The notes: a model not told the origin generated them from the letters alone. A DNA stretch of 8,135 nucleotides from SZUA-378 sp036652815 (GCA_036652815.1 JAVVVE010000042.1:1-8135); one strand, 5' to 3'. Shown: positions 1 to 7,456, counted from the stretch's first letter. Numbers and translations: made by a program.

Positions 1-180
1 CGATGACTATGGCGTGCTAAAGGTATTCGACGAGGTCATTGCTCTGTCTGGCGGCTTCGGCGTTGATTTCCCAATCAATACTGGCGAGGGTCGACCTGAT
101 TGACTCGGCCAACATCATCTTCCGACTGCTCGTTGTGTCTCAGAGGCTCCTTGTCAATCCCAGAATCAATCCCACGACTT
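1..180. other. GC-rich left-edge segment with no recognised gene
   Basis: This stretch has about 52% GC by hand count (94 of 180), against 38-43% in two 60-base samples from the genes to its right. One + strand frame is open from the window edge (codons from position 2) to a TGA at 101-103, reading 33 residues that begin DDYGVLKVFDEV. On the - strand a 33-codon frame runs from ATG at 118 to TAG at 17, without a convincing ribosome binding site. I recognise neither peptide. The octamer CAATCCCA occurs twice, at 155-162 and 167-174. The segment could be the end of an upstream gene, transferred DNA or an assembly join; the sequence alone does not decide. Confidence 0.35.
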
Positions 181-210
181 TTGTGATTAAGCCATTTTAT
201 TTTTAAATAA

Positions 211-250
211 AGGAATCCGGCAATCTATGCAGAATATTATAATTAGACAC
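211..250 (+). promoter_or_regulatory. possible promoter -10 element for the dgt-dnaG-rpoD run
   Basis: A perfect TATAAT lies at 238-243, about 31 nt before the preferred dgt start, in an AT-rich leader (181-260). No convincing -35 box sits 16-18 bp upstream (the bases there read around ATCCGG), and there is no TGn extension. A weaker alternative pair is TTGTGA at 181-186 with TAAATA at 204-209, 17 bp apart. The -10 call rests on one hexamer and on its position at the head of the gene run. Confidence 0.35.
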
Positions 251-262
251 ATTTTTACAGTC

Positions 263-268
263 AGGAGG
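263..268 (+). promoter_or_regulatory. Shine-Dalgarno site that decides the dgt start
   Basis: AGGAGG lies 6 nt before the ATG at 275. The reading frame is also open back to an ATG at 227, but that codon has no comparable site and lies upstream of the TATAAT. The 275 start is therefore preferred. Confidence 0.85.
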
Positions 269-274
269 TGTAGT

Positions 275-1279
275 ATGTCAATTAGAGAAGATTTGGAACA
301 ATGGGAATTAGAATATTTGAGTCCCTATGCTTCTCACAGTATGCACTCTTTAGGCAGACAAAAGGAAGAAGAGCAGTGCGATATCAGACCGGTGTTTCAA
401 CGTGACCGTGATAGAATCCTACATAGTAAATCCTTTAGAAGACTGAAGGATAAGACACAGGTATTCTTAACTCCGGAGGGAGATCATTATAGAACGCGTC
501 TTACACATACCTTAGAAGTATCGCAGAATGGCAGAACGATTGCCAAGGCACTAAGACTCAATGAAGATTTAGTAGAGGCGATAGCACTGGGTCACGATCT
601 GGGGCATACGCCTTTTGGGCATGCGGGAGAAAGAGCATTAAATGAGGTATGTCCTTATGGATTTGAACACAGTATCCAAAGTGTAAGGATGGTGGATGTG
701 CTTGAGAAAGAAGGACAAGGGTTAAATCTAACCTATGAGGTAAGGGATGGGATACGCAATCACCAGACAGAGGGGATGCCTAAGACATTGGAAGGTAAGA
801 TTGTGCGCCTGTCGGATAAGATAGCGTATATTCATCATGATATGGATGATGCGATTCGTGCGACTCTTTTGACGGAATCAGATATCCCACACAGTATCAG
901 TGATGTGATTGGTGCTACTACAGGAGAACGTCTGGATCATTTTATTCATGATATTGTGACAACGAGCTGGAATCAGAATGATATTATCATGTCGCCGGAT
1001 GTGGCAGAGGCGATGACTAAATTAAGAGCTTTTATGTTTGAACGAGTCTATACCAATACAGAGGCTAAAGGGGAAGAGCGTAAAGCGGAACAACTGATGG
1101 AGACTTTGTATCATCATTTTATGAAACATATAGATAAACTGCCCAAAGAATTATTATATCTTTGGGAGCAGGGAGAACACAAAGAAAGAATAGTCTGTGA
1201 CTATTTAAGTTCTATGACAGATCGCTTTGCGATTGCAATGTATGAAGATATCTATATCCCTAAGTCATGGCAAGGATAG
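275..1279 (+). CDS. dgt: deoxyguanosinetriphosphate triphosphohydrolase (HD-domain dNTPase)
   Basis: This 334-residue protein belongs to the Dgt family, cytoplasmic HD-superfamily enzymes that cleave dNTPs (classically dGTP) to a deoxynucleoside and triphosphate, adjusting the dNTP pool. The metal-binding set is visible in order: H78 in RTRLTH, the H107-D108 pair in GHDLGHTPFGH, and D181 in LSDKIAYIHHDMDDA. The N-terminal stretch QRDRDRILHSKSFRRLKDKTQ (residues 42-62) is also typical of the family. The length fits the shorter Gram-positive members. The start at 275 is chosen for its AGGAGG site; an in-frame ATG at 227 would add 16 atypical residues and is rejected. The gene ends 9 nt before dnaG, whose ribosome binding site overlaps this stop codon, so the two are probably co-transcribed. 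The family assignment is firm; preference for dGTP over other dNTPs is inferred from the name and not visible here. Confidence 0.93.
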   Translation: MSIREDLEQWELEYLSPYASHSMHSLGRQKEEEQCDIRPVFQRDRDRILHSKSFRRLKDKTQVFLTPEGDHYRTRLTHTLEVSQNGRTIAKALRLNEDLVEAIALGHDLGHTPFGHAGERALNEVCPYGFEHSIQSVRMVDVLEKEGQGLNLTYEVRDGIRNHQTEGMPKTLEGKIVRLSDKIAYIHHDMDDAIRATLLTESDIPHSISDVIGATTGERLDHFIHDIVTTSWNQNDIIMSPDVAEAMTKLRAFMFERVYTNTEAKGEERKAEQLMETLYHHFMKHIDKLPKELLYLWEQGEHKERIVCDYLSSMTDRFAIAMYEDIYIPKSWQG

Positions 1280-1288
1280 GAGGTAAGC

Positions 1289-3061
1289 ATGTATTATCCG
1301 GAGGAAGTAGTAGAAGAAATAAGACAAAAAAATGATATCGTAGACATCATATCCGGCTATGTACGCTTACAGAAAAAAGGAAGCAACTATTTTGGATTAT
1401 GTCCTTTCCATAATGAGAAGTCTCCCTCCTTCTCCGTTACACCTGCTAAACAGATGTATTATTGTTTTGGATGTGGAGCGGGTGGCAATGTCTTTACGTT
1501 TGTGATGGAATACGAGAATTATAGTTTTCAGGAGGCGATTCAGCAATTGGCTCAAAGAGCCGGTGTTACACTTCCGGAGATAGAGTATTCGGAAGAGAGC
1601 AGGCAGAAGGAGAATAAGCGGGCTAGATTGCTGGAGATTAATAAAGAAGCAGCAAAATATTTCTATTATCAATTACGTGCAGAGCAAGGTCAGATAGGGC
1701 ATCGCTATCTGCAAGAGAGAGAACTCTCGGAAGAGATTATGAAACAGTTTGGTTTGGGTTATGCCGCCAAAACAAGCAGCGATCTTATTATGTATCTTAA
1801 GGGAAAAGGCTATACAGAAGACTTGATTCGAGAAGCAGGCCTGGCAAATACAGATGAAAAGCATGGGATGTATGATAAATTCTGGAATCGTGTGATGTTT
1901 CCGATTCAAGATGTGAATCATCGGGTGGTAGGATTTGGCGGTCGGGTAATGGGAGATGGAAAACCCAAATATCTAAATTCTCCGGAGACTCCCATTTTTG
2001 ATAAGAGTCGCAATCTCTATGGCTTGAATTTTGCCAGAACAGCGAGAAAACCTAATATAATCTTATGCGAAGGCTATATGGATGTGATTGCGATGCATCA
2101 AGCAGGATTTACGCAGGCAGTGGCATCTCTTGGCACTGCATTTACATCAGGACAGGCCAATCTGTTACGTCGCTACACGGAAGAAGTATTATTGACTTAC
2201 GATAGTGATGAAGCAGGTACCAAAGCAGCCCTTCGAGCGATTCCTATCCTCAAGGAAGCCGGTATTTCCGGTAAGGTGATTAACCTGAGTCCTTATAAAG
2301 ACCCGGATGAATTTATCAAAAGTGAAGGAACAGAAGCCTTCCAAGCGAGGATTGATCAGGCGGAGAGCAGTTTTTTCTTTGAGATTCGTATGATGCAGCA
2401 GGCGTTTGATTTGAAGGATCCGGAGAGTAAGACAAAGTTTCATCAAGAAATAGCTAAAAGATTATGTCGTTTTGCAGAAGAAGTAGAGCGTGATAACTAT
2501 ATTGAAGCAATTGCAGATAAATATATGATTGGCTTTGACAATCTGCGCAAACTGGTGTTGGGATACGCAGCCAAAACAGGGATGGTAACAGAAGCAGTCA
2601 GACCAAAGTCCGGGAAACAACCCAAGATAACCTCGCAGGATGCAGCGATGAAGGCACAGCGATTACTGTTGACGTGGTTGGTAGAAGAACCGGGCCTTTA
2701 TCCCAAGATAGCACAGTACATTACAGCAGAAGATTTTACCACCGAATTATATACACAGGTAGCAGGCAGATTATTTGAGGAATTACATACCGGCACGCTG
2801 AATCCGGCAGGCATCATCAGTATGTTTACAGATGAAGAAGAACAACGGGAAGTGGCTTCTTTATTTAATACCAAGCTAGAGCGTTTAGAGACGAAACAGG
2901 ATAAAGAAAAAGCATTTCATGATATTGTTATGAGTGTGAAAACAAATAGCTATGAGTATTTCAGCAACAGACTCGGCAGTGATATGAGTGCCTTGAATCG
3001 AGTCATAGAGGGCAAGAAAGCACTGGAAGAATTGCGAAAAACGCATATTTCTATAGAATAA
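1289..3061 (+). CDS. dnaG: DNA primase DnaG
   Basis: This is bacterial DNA primase, which makes the RNA primers for lagging-strand replication and works with the replicative helicase. At 590 residues it has the usual length and all three domains. An N-terminal CHC2 zinc finger has ligands C38, H41, C59 and C62. The RNA polymerase core carries the Toprim motifs EGYMD (261-265), DSDEAG (305-310) and DPDE (338-341), whose acidic residues bind the catalytic metals. The C-terminal region from about residue 440 matches the position of the helicase-interaction domain, ending in a charged helical tail. The start is well supported: AGGAGGT at 1278-1284 overlaps the dgt stop codon and sits 4 nt before the ATG. 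The neighbour rpoD downstream is the classic primase-sigma pairing. Nothing is truncated and no key residue is missing. Confidence 0.97.
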   Translation: MYYPEEVVEEIRQKNDIVDIISGYVRLQKKGSNYFGLCPFHNEKSPSFSVTPAKQMYYCFGCGAGGNVFTFVMEYENYSFQEAIQQLAQRAGVTLPEIEYSEESRQKENKRARLLEINKEAAKYFYYQLRAEQGQIGHRYLQERELSEEIMKQFGLGYAAKTSSDLIMYLKGKGYTEDLIREAGLANTDEKHGMYDKFWNRVMFPIQDVNHRVVGFGGRVMGDGKPKYLNSPETPIFDKSRNLYGLNFARTARKPNIILCEGYMDVIAMHQAGFTQAVASLGTAFTSGQANLLRRYTEEVLLTYDSDEAGTKAALRAIPILKEAGISGKVINLSPYKDPDEFIKSEGTEAFQARIDQAESSFFFEIRMMQQAFDLKDPESKTKFHQEIAKRLCRFAEEVERDNYIEAIADKYMIGFDNLRKLVLGYAAKTGMVTEAVRPKSGKQPKITSQDAAMKAQRLLLTWLVEEPGLYPKIAQYITAEDFTTELYTQVAGRLFEELHTGTLNPAGIISMFTDEEEQREVASLFNTKLERLETKQDKEKAFHDIVMSVKTNSYEYFSNRLGSDMSALNRVIEGKKALEELRKTHISIE

Positions 3062-3096
3062 GGGTAAAAATCATAAATAAGTCTACGGAGTGAGTT

Positions 3097-3117
3097 ATGG
3101 AAGGATGGAACAGATAA
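3097..3117 (+). CDS. putative six-codon leader ORF overlapping the rpoD start
   Basis: An ATG at 3097 opens a tiny frame reading MEGWNR, which stops with TAA at 3115-3117. GGAG at 3087-3090 lies 6 nt before this ATG, better placed than for any in-frame rpoD start. The stop overlaps the rpoD ATG at 3117 as TAATG, the layout seen in translational coupling. The mini-ORF also contains GGAAGG (3099-3104), which could help re-initiation. The sequence layout is seen directly; that it is translated is inference, and such a short frame can arise by chance. Confidence 0.35.
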   Translation: MEGWNR

Positions 3118-4226
3118 TGGATGAGAATGCACAAGCAAAGTTTGATGAGAGGTTAAAAGAATTATTAAACCTTGCCAAGAAGAAAAAAAATGTTTTGGAG
3201 TATCAGGAGGTCAGTGATTTTTTTGTTGATATGGTGCTGGAAGAAGACCAATTCGATAGGATATTGGAGACTTTGGAACAAAACAGTGTAGATGTACTTA
3301 GAATCGTAGATGAAGAAGAAGAGGAAGACGAAGTCATCCTTACAGAAGAAGATGAAGTCGAAGTTGAAAAGATAGATTTAAGCGTTCCGGATGGTATTAA
3401 TATTGAAGATCCGGTTCGTATGTATCTCAAAGAGATAGGAAAAGTAGCTCTTTTGACAGCAGAGGAAGAGATTGAACTGGCTAAGAAGCTGGAATTGGGA
3501 GACGTGGAGGCTAAGAAACGTTTGGCAGAAGCCAATCTTCGTTTGGTCGTCAGCATCGCTAAGAGATATGTAGGACGTGGTATGCTGTTCTTAGATTTGA
3601 TTCAGGAAGGTAACCTTGGATTAATTAAGGCAGTTGAGAAGTTTGATTATAGAAAAGGATTTAAATTTTCCACTTATGCGACCTGGTGGATTAGACAAGC
3701 TATTACCAGAGCGATAGCAGATCAAGCCAGAACGATTCGTATCCCTGTTCATATGGTTGAGACGATTAATAAGTTAATCCGCGTCAGCAGACAACTCTTA
3801 CAGGAATTAGGACGAGAACCATTGCCGGAAGAGATCGCAGAAGAGATGAATATGCCGGAAGAAAGAGTGCGTGAGATCCTTAAGATATCACAAGAACCGG
3901 TATCTCTTGAGACACCTATCGGAGAAGAAGAAGATAGTCACTTAGGCGATTTTATTCAAGATGAGAATGTACCCGTACCGGCAGATGCAGCAGCATTTAC
4001 GTTATTGCGTGAGCAGTTGGTAGAGGTGCTGGGCACATTGACAGACAGAGAACAAAAAGTCTTGCGTCTTCGCTTTGGTTTGGATGATGGACGTGCCAGA
4101 ACATTAGAGGAAGTCGGTAAAGAATTTAAAGTAACGCGTGAGAGAATCAGACAGATAGAAGCAAAAGCATTACGTAAATTACGTCATCCGAGCAGGAGCC
4201 GTAAATTAAAAGACTATTTAGATTAG
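3117..4226 (+). CDS. rpoD: primary RNA polymerase sigma factor RpoD/SigA
   Basis: This is the housekeeping sigma-70 factor, which directs RNA polymerase to -10/-35 promoters. Numbering from ATG 3117 gives 369 residues. An N-terminal helical part is followed by a very acidic patch (about 65-84). Region 1.2 (about 97-130) starts at DPVRMYLKEIG. Region 2 (about 137-208) includes FSTYATWWIRQAITR, the -10 recognition and melting segment. Region 3 follows, and region 4 (about 307-369) holds the -35-binding helix-turn-helix with VTRERIRQIEAKALRKLR. All conserved regions of a primary sigma are present, unlike alternative sigma factors. The start is ambiguous: GTG at 3090 (378 residues), ATG at 3105 (373) and ATG at 3117 are in frame, and none has a textbook ribosome binding site. 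The 3117 choice rests on the TAATG overlap with a well-placed mini-ORF and on the natural look of the N-terminus MDENAQ. It follows dnaG after 55 nt and has no obvious promoter in that gap. Confidence 0.96.
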   Translation: MDENAQAKFDERLKELLNLAKKKKNVLEYQEVSDFFVDMVLEEDQFDRILETLEQNSVDVLRIVDEEEEEDEVILTEEDEVEVEKIDLSVPDGINIEDPVRMYLKEIGKVALLTAEEEIELAKKLELGDVEAKKRLAEANLRLVVSIAKRYVGRGMLFLDLIQEGNLGLIKAVEKFDYRKGFKFSTYATWWIRQAITRAIADQARTIRIPVHMVETINKLIRVSRQLLQELGREPLPEEIAEEMNMPEERVREILKISQEPVSLETPIGEEEDSHLGDFIQDENVPVPADAAAFTLLREQLVEVLGTLTDREQKVLRLRFGLDDGRARTLEEVGKEFKVTRERIRQIEAKALRKLRHPSRSRKLKDYLD

Positions 4227-4238
4227 GAATGTGATCCG

Positions 4239-4967
4239 ATGGAATTATCAAAGAGATTACAGGCAGTTACTGACTTGATCAGTCAGGGTACAAGCGTAGC
4301 AGATATCGGTTGCGATCATGGATATGTATCTATTGCCCTGGTACAGCGTGGCATTAGTCAAAGAGTACTCGCTATGGATGTCAATACAGGACCACTGGAA
4401 CGGGCACAAGAACATATTCGTCAATATGGTATGGAAGCATACATAGAGACAAAATTATCGGATGGATTGGCATATTTGCTGACGGAGGAAGGTAAGTCCA
4501 GAAAAGTGGATACACTGCTTATGGCAGGCATGGGCGGCAGGTTGATGATACATATCTTACAGGAAGGGAAACCCATATCGGAACAGACTGCGGAATGGAT
4601 TTTACAGCCACAATCGGAGATTTCTTTAGTACGTCAATATATCAGAACGCAACAGTACCATATCAGTGAAGAAAATATGGTCTTGGAAGATGGTAAATAT
4701 TATGTGATGATGAAGGCAGAACCGAAGCAGTTGCCAGGGACTGTATCCTTGATTCCTATGCAATTGTGTGATGCTTATGGGGAATACCTATTACAGAATC
4801 AACATCCGGTTTTGCGGCAATATTTATATGCCAGACGAACCCATCTGTTGGGATTGATGCAGACACTGACAGAGGAAGGGAAACCAAGCGCTAAACTAGT
4901 GACACGATTATCGGAACTCACACAGGAAGCAGCACAAATCGAACTGGCGTTGACTTACTTTACTTAA
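4239..4967 (+). CDS. trmK: tRNA (adenine-22-N1)-methyltransferase TrmK
   Basis: TrmK uses S-adenosylmethionine to methylate N1 of A22 in the D-loop region of bacterial tRNAs, mainly in Gram-positives. This 242-residue protein has the family length and a Rossmann-type methyltransferase fold. The SAM-binding motif I is DIGCDHG at 22-28. The acidic end of strand 2 is in AMDVNTGPL (45-53), SDGL is at 74-77, AGMGG at 96-100, and LQPQSE (122-127) is in the position of the catalytic motif after strand 4. The C-terminal part from about residue 170 is predicted mainly helical, as expected of the family's extra helical domain. The ATG lies 12 nt after the rpoD stop, with TAGGA overlapping that stop, so coupling to rpoD is likely. 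Placement before a Nif3-family gene matches the yqfN-yqfO order in Bacillus subtilis and supports the assignment. Confidence 0.92.
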   Translation: MELSKRLQAVTDLISQGTSVADIGCDHGYVSIALVQRGISQRVLAMDVNTGPLERAQEHIRQYGMEAYIETKLSDGLAYLLTEEGKSRKVDTLLMAGMGGRLMIHILQEGKPISEQTAEWILQPQSEISLVRQYIRTQQYHISEENMVLEDGKYYVMMKAEPKQLPGTVSLIPMQLCDAYGEYLLQNQHPVLRQYLYARRTHLLGLMQTLTEEGKPSAKLVTRLSELTQEAAQIELALTYFT

Positions 4968-4979
4968 GGGAGGATACGG

Positions 4980-5765
4980 ATGAGATGCAGCGATATTATT
5001 AATAAATTAGAAGAATTATCACCTACTTCTTATGCAGAAGACTGGGATAATGTTGGGTTACTGGCTGGACGCACGGACAAAGAGGTGCGGGTCATTGCTA
5101 TTGCACTGGATGCTACAGAGTCAGTGATTGCAGAAGCCATCAGATGCAAAGCGGATATGCTGATTACTCACCATCCACTCATTTTCAAACCGATGAATCG
5201 GGTCACTGCTTCTGATTTTATTGGTCGCAGAGTGGTGTCCCTTTTACAGGCTGATATCAGTTACTATGCCATGCATACTAATTTTGATGTCATGGGTATG
5301 GCAGATGCAGCCGCAGATGAGATAGAACTGCAAAACAGGCAGGTACTGCATATTACTTATGAAGATGAGATCGCCAAAGAAGGAATCGGACGTTTTGGAA
5401 GATTGCCACAAACGATGTCGCTGGTAGAATGTGCCAATTATATTAAGAGTGTATTTCTCCTGGAGGGAGTACTGACCTATGGGGACTTGGAAGCGGAGGT
5501 AACGCATGCTGCGATTGTACCGGGTTCCGGTGCCGATATGATAAAGGATGCCATAGAAGCAGGTGTAGATGTTATGATTACAGGGGATATCAAACATCAT
5601 GAGGCGATAGATGCACTGGAACAGGGCTTATATGTGATTGATGCGGGTCATTATGGGATAGAGAAGATATTTGTGCCGTATATCAAACAATTTCTGTCAA
5701 GAGAGAGCCCTTCCTTAGAAGTCCATATCGTTAAGGAGCAGAATCCGATTCAGATTATCAGATAA
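4980..5765 (+). CDS. Nif3-like dinuclear metal-centre protein (YbgI/YqfO family)
   Basis: This 261-residue protein belongs to the Nif3/YbgI/YqfO family, which forms toroidal hexamers carrying a two-metal site; the cellular function is not firmly established. The expected metal ligands are all visible: H64 and H65 in THHPLIF, D103 in HTNFD, and H224 with E228 in DAGHYGIE. The N-terminal segment SYAEDWDNVGLLAG (17-30) is also characteristic. At about 260 residues it is the short form, without the PII-like insert found in the roughly 370-residue Bacillus YqfO. The start is secure: AAGGGAGGA at 4966-4974 lies 5 nt before the ATG and overlaps the trmK stop. The 12-nt gap to trmK indicates co-expression and may hint at a link to tRNA or cofactor metabolism, which is inference. 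Older labels such as GTP cyclohydrolase I type 2 are not supported by the sequence. Confidence 0.92.
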   Translation: MRCSDIINKLEELSPTSYAEDWDNVGLLAGRTDKEVRVIAIALDATESVIAEAIRCKADMLITHHPLIFKPMNRVTASDFIGRRVVSLLQADISYYAMHTNFDVMGMADAAADEIELQNRQVLHITYEDEIAKEGIGRFGRLPQTMSLVECANYIKSVFLLEGVLTYGDLEAEVTHAAIVPGSGADMIKDAIEAGVDVMITGDIKHHEAIDALEQGLYVIDAGHYGIEKIFVPYIKQFLSRESPSLEVHIVKEQNPIQIIR

Positions 5766-5791
5766 TAAAGGAAATAGGAAATGAGGTAACG

Positions 5792-7456
5792 ATGAACGAA
5801 ATGATAACAGTTACAATAGATGGCTTGGCAAAACAATACGTCAAGCATACCACTTATGAAGAAGTCGCTAACGAATATCAAGAGCAATATGAGCACTTGA
5901 TTGCAGCAGTATTTTCCGATGGTAAGATAAGGGAATTGATAAAACCAATAGATCAGGATTGTACCGTTAGCTTTATTACGATGAAAGATGATGTTGGTCA
6001 TAAAACCTATACGAGAACAGCGATTTTGCTATTGATGAAAGCTATTCATGATGTGGTAGGGGCGAAGAACATTGATAAGATTAAGGTAGAATTTACTCTG
6101 GGAAATGGGTTGTATTGCAGTGGACATGGTAATTTTACAATCAATCAGGCATTAGTGGATGGTGTTAATCATAGGATGCAGGAATTGATTCGGGCAAAAA
6201 CTCCTATTCTAAAAGAATCTTATCCGTTGGATGATGCAATTAAATTGTTCAAGCAACATGGCATGAGGGATAAGGAAAAATTATTCAGGTATCGCCGAGG
6301 TTCTACGATTAATGTATATAATATGGATGGTTTCTATGATTACTTCTATGGTTATATGCTGCCTAGTGCGGACTATATTGCACATTATGAATTGCAATTA
6401 TATGAGGGAGGGTTTTTATTACTGTTGCCGGAGACCTCAAATCCTGCAAAGATAGAACCTTTTACACCGATACCAAAGTTCTTTGATACGCTGCAGCGTA
6501 CTGATGAATGGGGCATCAAAATGGGTATTGATACGGTAGGAGAGCTAAATGACAAAATATGTGCCGGAAGATTGAATGATATTATTTTGGTTCAGGAAGC
6601 ACTGCAGGAGAGAAGAATCGGGGAGATAGCAAAAGATATTGCAGAACGTGGTGGTGTTAAATTCGTTATGATCGCAGGACCATCTTCTTCGGGAAAGACC
6701 ACTTTTTCCCATCGATTGTCCATTCAACTGCGAACACTCGGTTTGATTCCACATCCTATTGCAGTCGATGATTATTTTGTTAATCGTACGCAGACACCAA
6801 AAGATGAAAATGGGGACTATAATTTTGAATGTTTAGAGGCAATCGATGTAGAACAGTTTAATCAGGATATGTTGCATTTATTAGCAGGTGAATCTGTAGA
6901 ACTTCCGATATTTAATTTTAAGACCGGGATGCGGGAAGCTATCGGTAATAAAAAGCAATTAGGCAAAGAAGATATTCTAGTTATTGAAGGGATCCATGGA
7001 TTAAATAACAAGATGTCCTATTCTTTGCCAAGTGAAAGTAAATATAAAATCTACATTAGTGCCTTGACAACACTCAACATAGACGAGCATAATAGAATTC
7101 CAACGACAGATGCGAGGATGTTACGTCGTATGGTGAGAGATGCCAGAACGCGTGGCATTACAGCCAAACGCACGATTCAGATGTGGCCATCGGTAAGAAA
7201 AGGAGAGGAAGAAAATATTTTTCCTTTTCAAGAGAGTGCAGATGCTATGTTTAACTCTACTTTAATCTATGAATTGGCTGTGATGAAACAATTTGCAGAA
7301 CCGTTATTATTTAGTATCGGGAAAGAGGAACCGGAGTATTATGAGGCAAAGCGCTTATTGAAGTTTTTAGAATACTTCTTAGGAGTAAGCAGTGAGCATC
7401 TGCCGAATAATTCCATGATACGTGAATTTGTCGGTGGAAGCTGTTTTCATGTATAG
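5792..7456 (+). CDS. nucleoside (uridine) kinase-like protein with ThrRS-like N-terminus
   Basis: This 554-residue fusion has an N-terminal TGS-like domain (about 5-65) and a region resembling the second domain of threonyl-tRNA synthetase (about 70-210). A C-terminal P-loop kinase domain of the phosphoribulokinase/uridine kinase family follows (about 288-490). Kinase evidence is the Walker A loop GPSSSGKT (296-303), the DDYF motif (326-329) typical of uridine kinases, and VIEGIHGLN (397-405) in the Walker B position. The HxxxH zinc motif of ThrRS editing domains is absent from residues 70-210, so that part probably does not edit tRNA. The family is common in Clostridia and usually annotated as uridine or nucleoside kinase; the substrate is not evident here. 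GAGGT at 5783-5787 supports the start. It lies 26 nt after the Nif3 gene and 32 nt before rnpB. It is longer than ordinary uridine kinases (about 200-220 residues) because of the fused N-terminus. Confidence 0.85.
   Translation: MNEMITVTIDGLAKQYVKHTTYEEVANEYQEQYEHLIAAVFSDGKIRELIKPIDQDCTVSFITMKDDVGHKTYTRTAILLLMKAIHDVVGAKNIDKIKVEFTLGNGLYCSGHGNFTINQALVDGVNHRMQELIRAKTPILKESYPLDDAIKLFKQHGMRDKEKLFRYRRGSTINVYNMDGFYDYFYGYMLPSADYIAHYELQLYEGGFLLLLPETSNPAKIEPFTPIPKFFDTLQRTDEWGIKMGIDTVGELNDKICAGRLNDIILVQEALQERRIGEIAKDIAERGGVKFVMIAGPSSSGKTTFSHRLSIQLRTLGLIPHPIAVDDYFVNRTQTPKDENGDYNFECLEAIDVEQFNQDMLHLLAGESVELPIFNFKTGMREAIGNKKQLGKEDILVIEGIHGLNNKMSYSLPSESKYKIYISALTTLNIDEHNRIPTTDARMLRRMVRDARTRGITAKRTIQMWPSVRKGEEENIFPFQESADAMFNSTLIYELAVMKQFAEPLLFSIGKEEPEYYEAKRLLKFLEYFLGVSSEHLPNNSMIREFVGGSCFHV

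Noticed and set aside
17..118. 33-codon - strand frame in the GC-rich edge
   Set aside because: Too short, no good ribosome binding site, and overlapped by an equally open + strand frame; not called as a gene.
197..210. AT-only palindrome TTATTTTTAAATAA
   Set aside because: Likely chance in an AT-rich leader; too weak to be a terminator and no known operator is recognised.
1397..2446. Three 80-90 codon frames on the - strand inside dnaG
   Set aside because: They are antisense to an intact DnaG with all catalytic motifs and have no support of their own.
3203..3556. 117-codon serine-rich frame on the - strand
   Set aside because: It is the complement of the acidic, Glu/Asp-coding part of rpoD; the Ser runs simply mirror GAA/GAT/GAC codons.
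5244..6001. Two - strand frames over the Nif3 gene and the kinase start
   Set aside because: Shadows of well-supported + strand genes; their peptides are rich in Tyr, Ile and Cys with no domain signal.
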